From NCBI GenBank assembly GCA_947449125.1, contig CANFQR010000094.1, positions 1 to 6,164 on the forward strand: a stretch of 6,164 nt of DNA, in the 5' to 3' direction. How positions within the stretch are numbered: the stretch's first letter is position 1; every line of letters begins with the position of its first letter. This DNA comes from Bacteroidota bacterium (GTDB taxonomy: Bacteria; Bacteroidota; Bacteroidia; B-17B0; Aurantibacillaceae). A program made the position numbers and the translations under genes. The notes under the pieces are model-generated. The model worked only from the letters and a program-made list of their open reading frames with translations. It was not told where the DNA came from and ran no database searches. Of this stretch, positions 5,177-6,164 are shown piece after piece.

Positions 5177-6164
5177 TTAATTTTTAATTATTCTGTAAAA
5201 TGAATTCATGTTATTATTTGAGACATTTATAAAATAAATCCCCGAATTAAATTCAGACATGTCAAGACTTTCTGTTAATTCAGTTTTATTGGTATAATTT
5301 TTCTGTAAAATTATTTTCCCTAACACATCAATTATTTTTACTTCTGTTGTTTTCGAGGCTTGCAGATTTCCGACAGCAAAATTAATGTTGTTGGTAAATG
5401 GATTTGGCCATACAGTTAAACCGATTGGATTATTTTTTGATAACGCAGTTATTCCAACGCTTGTAGAAATGGTGAAATTATTGTTGCTTATGTCATAAAA
5501 AATATTGCCAATTGATTCTACTTTTATTCTGCATGTTGAAATATTTGCACTAACAGTTGGCACAGTGATTAATTCAGTTCCATCGTTTGGTGTTGAGTTT
5601 ACAAGAACACTATAGGTTGAGCCTCCATCTAAAGAAATTAAAATTTTAACATCGGTACACGATACCGGCGCAACACTTGTATTGTTTACAGCCCATGTAA
5701 TTGTTTGTTGAGAACCCGATCCCCAAACAATACCTGTAGCATCTGGATAAGAAACCATTAATGGGCCTGAGGTGCTTGAAATTGTTACTGTATTAATAGC
5801 GTAGCAAACGCCTCCGCCGCCCATTTTATTATCGCGGGCAGTTAATCTAAATTGTAGGTTTTGAGCTGTTGTTGGCAAAAATTCACCTTTGGTAGTTGTG
5901 TATGTACCAAGAGCTACAACACTTTGTTTAGGGAAGTAGCGTCTAGGCATTGGGGTAGGTGTATAAGACATGAAAAACACTTTGTTGCCAGAGTTCCAGT
6001 TGCCTGAAACACCTAAATCTGTTTCTTCCCATGAATAAGTTAATGCATCTCCATCAGGATCTGTAGCACTGCCTGTTAAAACAAACGGGGTTGATACAGG
6101 AATAATATAATTGGCTGAGCCTGTTACAACAGGTGGTTGATTACCCGTAGTGGTGGTTACAGGG
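5177..6164 (-). CDS. C-terminal part of a secreted T9SS-sorted protein, probably a reprolysin-like metalloprotease (5' end outside window)
   Basis: The reading frame stays open from the stop at 5177 to the right edge, giving at least 328 residues; the start lies beyond the window. A GTG at 5978-5980 falls inside a continuous domain and is not a real start. In order, the fragment shows a Thr-rich linker (about residues 3-8), an Ig/PKD-like module with the DPDGD calcium-type loop at 35-39 and SWEETD after it, a FRLTARDNKMGGGG-type segment at about 105-118, a second beta-sandwich (QTITWAVNN, LISLDGGSTY, RIKVESIGNIFYDISN), and a C-terminal T9SS type A sorting domain over the last 80 residues (WPNPFTNNINF, IDVLGKII, LDMSEFNSGIYFINV, basic end RIIKN). 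From memory, this domain order is typical of the tails of M12B (reprolysin-like) zinc proteases of Bacteroidota. The HExxH catalytic motif would lie outside the window, so the protease call is inference; export by T9SS to the surface or medium is well supported. Confidence 0.87.
   Translation of the reverse strand, partial: PVTTTTGNQPPVVTGSANYIIPVSTPFVLTGSATDPDGDALTYSWEETDLGVSGNWNSGNKVFFMSYTPTPMPRRYFPKQSVVALGTYTTTKGEFLPTTAQNLQFRLTARDNKMGGGGVCYAINTVTISSTSGPLMVSYPDATGIVWGSGSQQTITWAVNNTSVAPVSCTDVKILISLDGGSTYSVLVNSTPNDGTELITVPTVSANISTCRIKVESIGNIFYDISNNNFTISTSVGITALSKNNPIGLTVWPNPFTNNINFAVGNLQASKTTEVKIIDVLGKIILQKNYTNKTELTESLDMSEFNSGIYFINVSNNNMNSFYRIIKN

Noticed and set aside
5177..5980. A complete 267-residue gene starting with GTG at 5980
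   Set aside because: The same frame continues open to position 6164 and encodes the start of the Ig-like module, so the true start is outside the window.

Overview
The window looks like chromosomal DNA of a Bacteroidota bacterium. The DNA is AT-rich, ribosome-binding sites are A-rich with no clear Shine-Dalgarno, and the gene fragment at the right edge ends in a type IX secretion (T9SS) type A sorting domain, which is essentially restricted to this phylum. A family- or order-level call is not justified from the sequence alone; the organism may be a free-living member of the Flavobacteriales, Chitinophagales or Cytophagales type.

Layout, left to right. (1) 57-1310 (+): an exported thioredoxin-fold protein with a WCPNC active site behind a long beta-rich N-terminal region. 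(2) 1371-1802 (-): a small four-helix membrane protein of unknown function, convergent with gene 1. (3) 1861-3353 (-): mqnB then mqnD, overlapping by ATGA, two enzymes of the futalosine route to menaquinone. (4) 3441-5110 (+), divergent from mqnB: two diverged members of the 6-pyruvoyl-tetrahydropterin synthase / QueD family, the second overlapping folE (GTP cyclohydrolase I). (5) A bidirectional hairpin terminator at about 5119-5160. (6) 5177 to the right edge (-): the C-terminal 328 residues of a large secreted protein with Ig-like domains and a T9SS sorting domain, probably the tail of a reprolysin-like metalloprotease; its start lies outside the window.

Functionally there are two cofactor modules back to back. 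MqnB hydrolyses futalosine (or aminodeoxyfutalosine, if that is the intermediate here) and MqnD forms 1,4-dihydroxy-6-naphthoate later in the same route. FolE makes dihydroneopterin triphosphate from GTP, which is the substrate of PTPS/QueD-family enzymes, so the overlap between the second PTPS gene and folE places consecutive pathway steps on one transcript. The most notable point is the pair of tandem PTPS-family paralogs. Both keep the zinc and catalytic residues, and both have the C-x5-HGH spacing of animal PTPS, not the C-x3-HGH of typical QueD. This leaves open whether the products are preQ0/queuosine precursors, a biopterin-type cofactor, or one of each. I found no mobile element, CRISPR array, tRNA or rRNA, and no intergenic gap longer than about 165 bases. 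Apart from the paralog pair, this is ordinary housekeeping sequence, and I do not see a convincing undescribed system.
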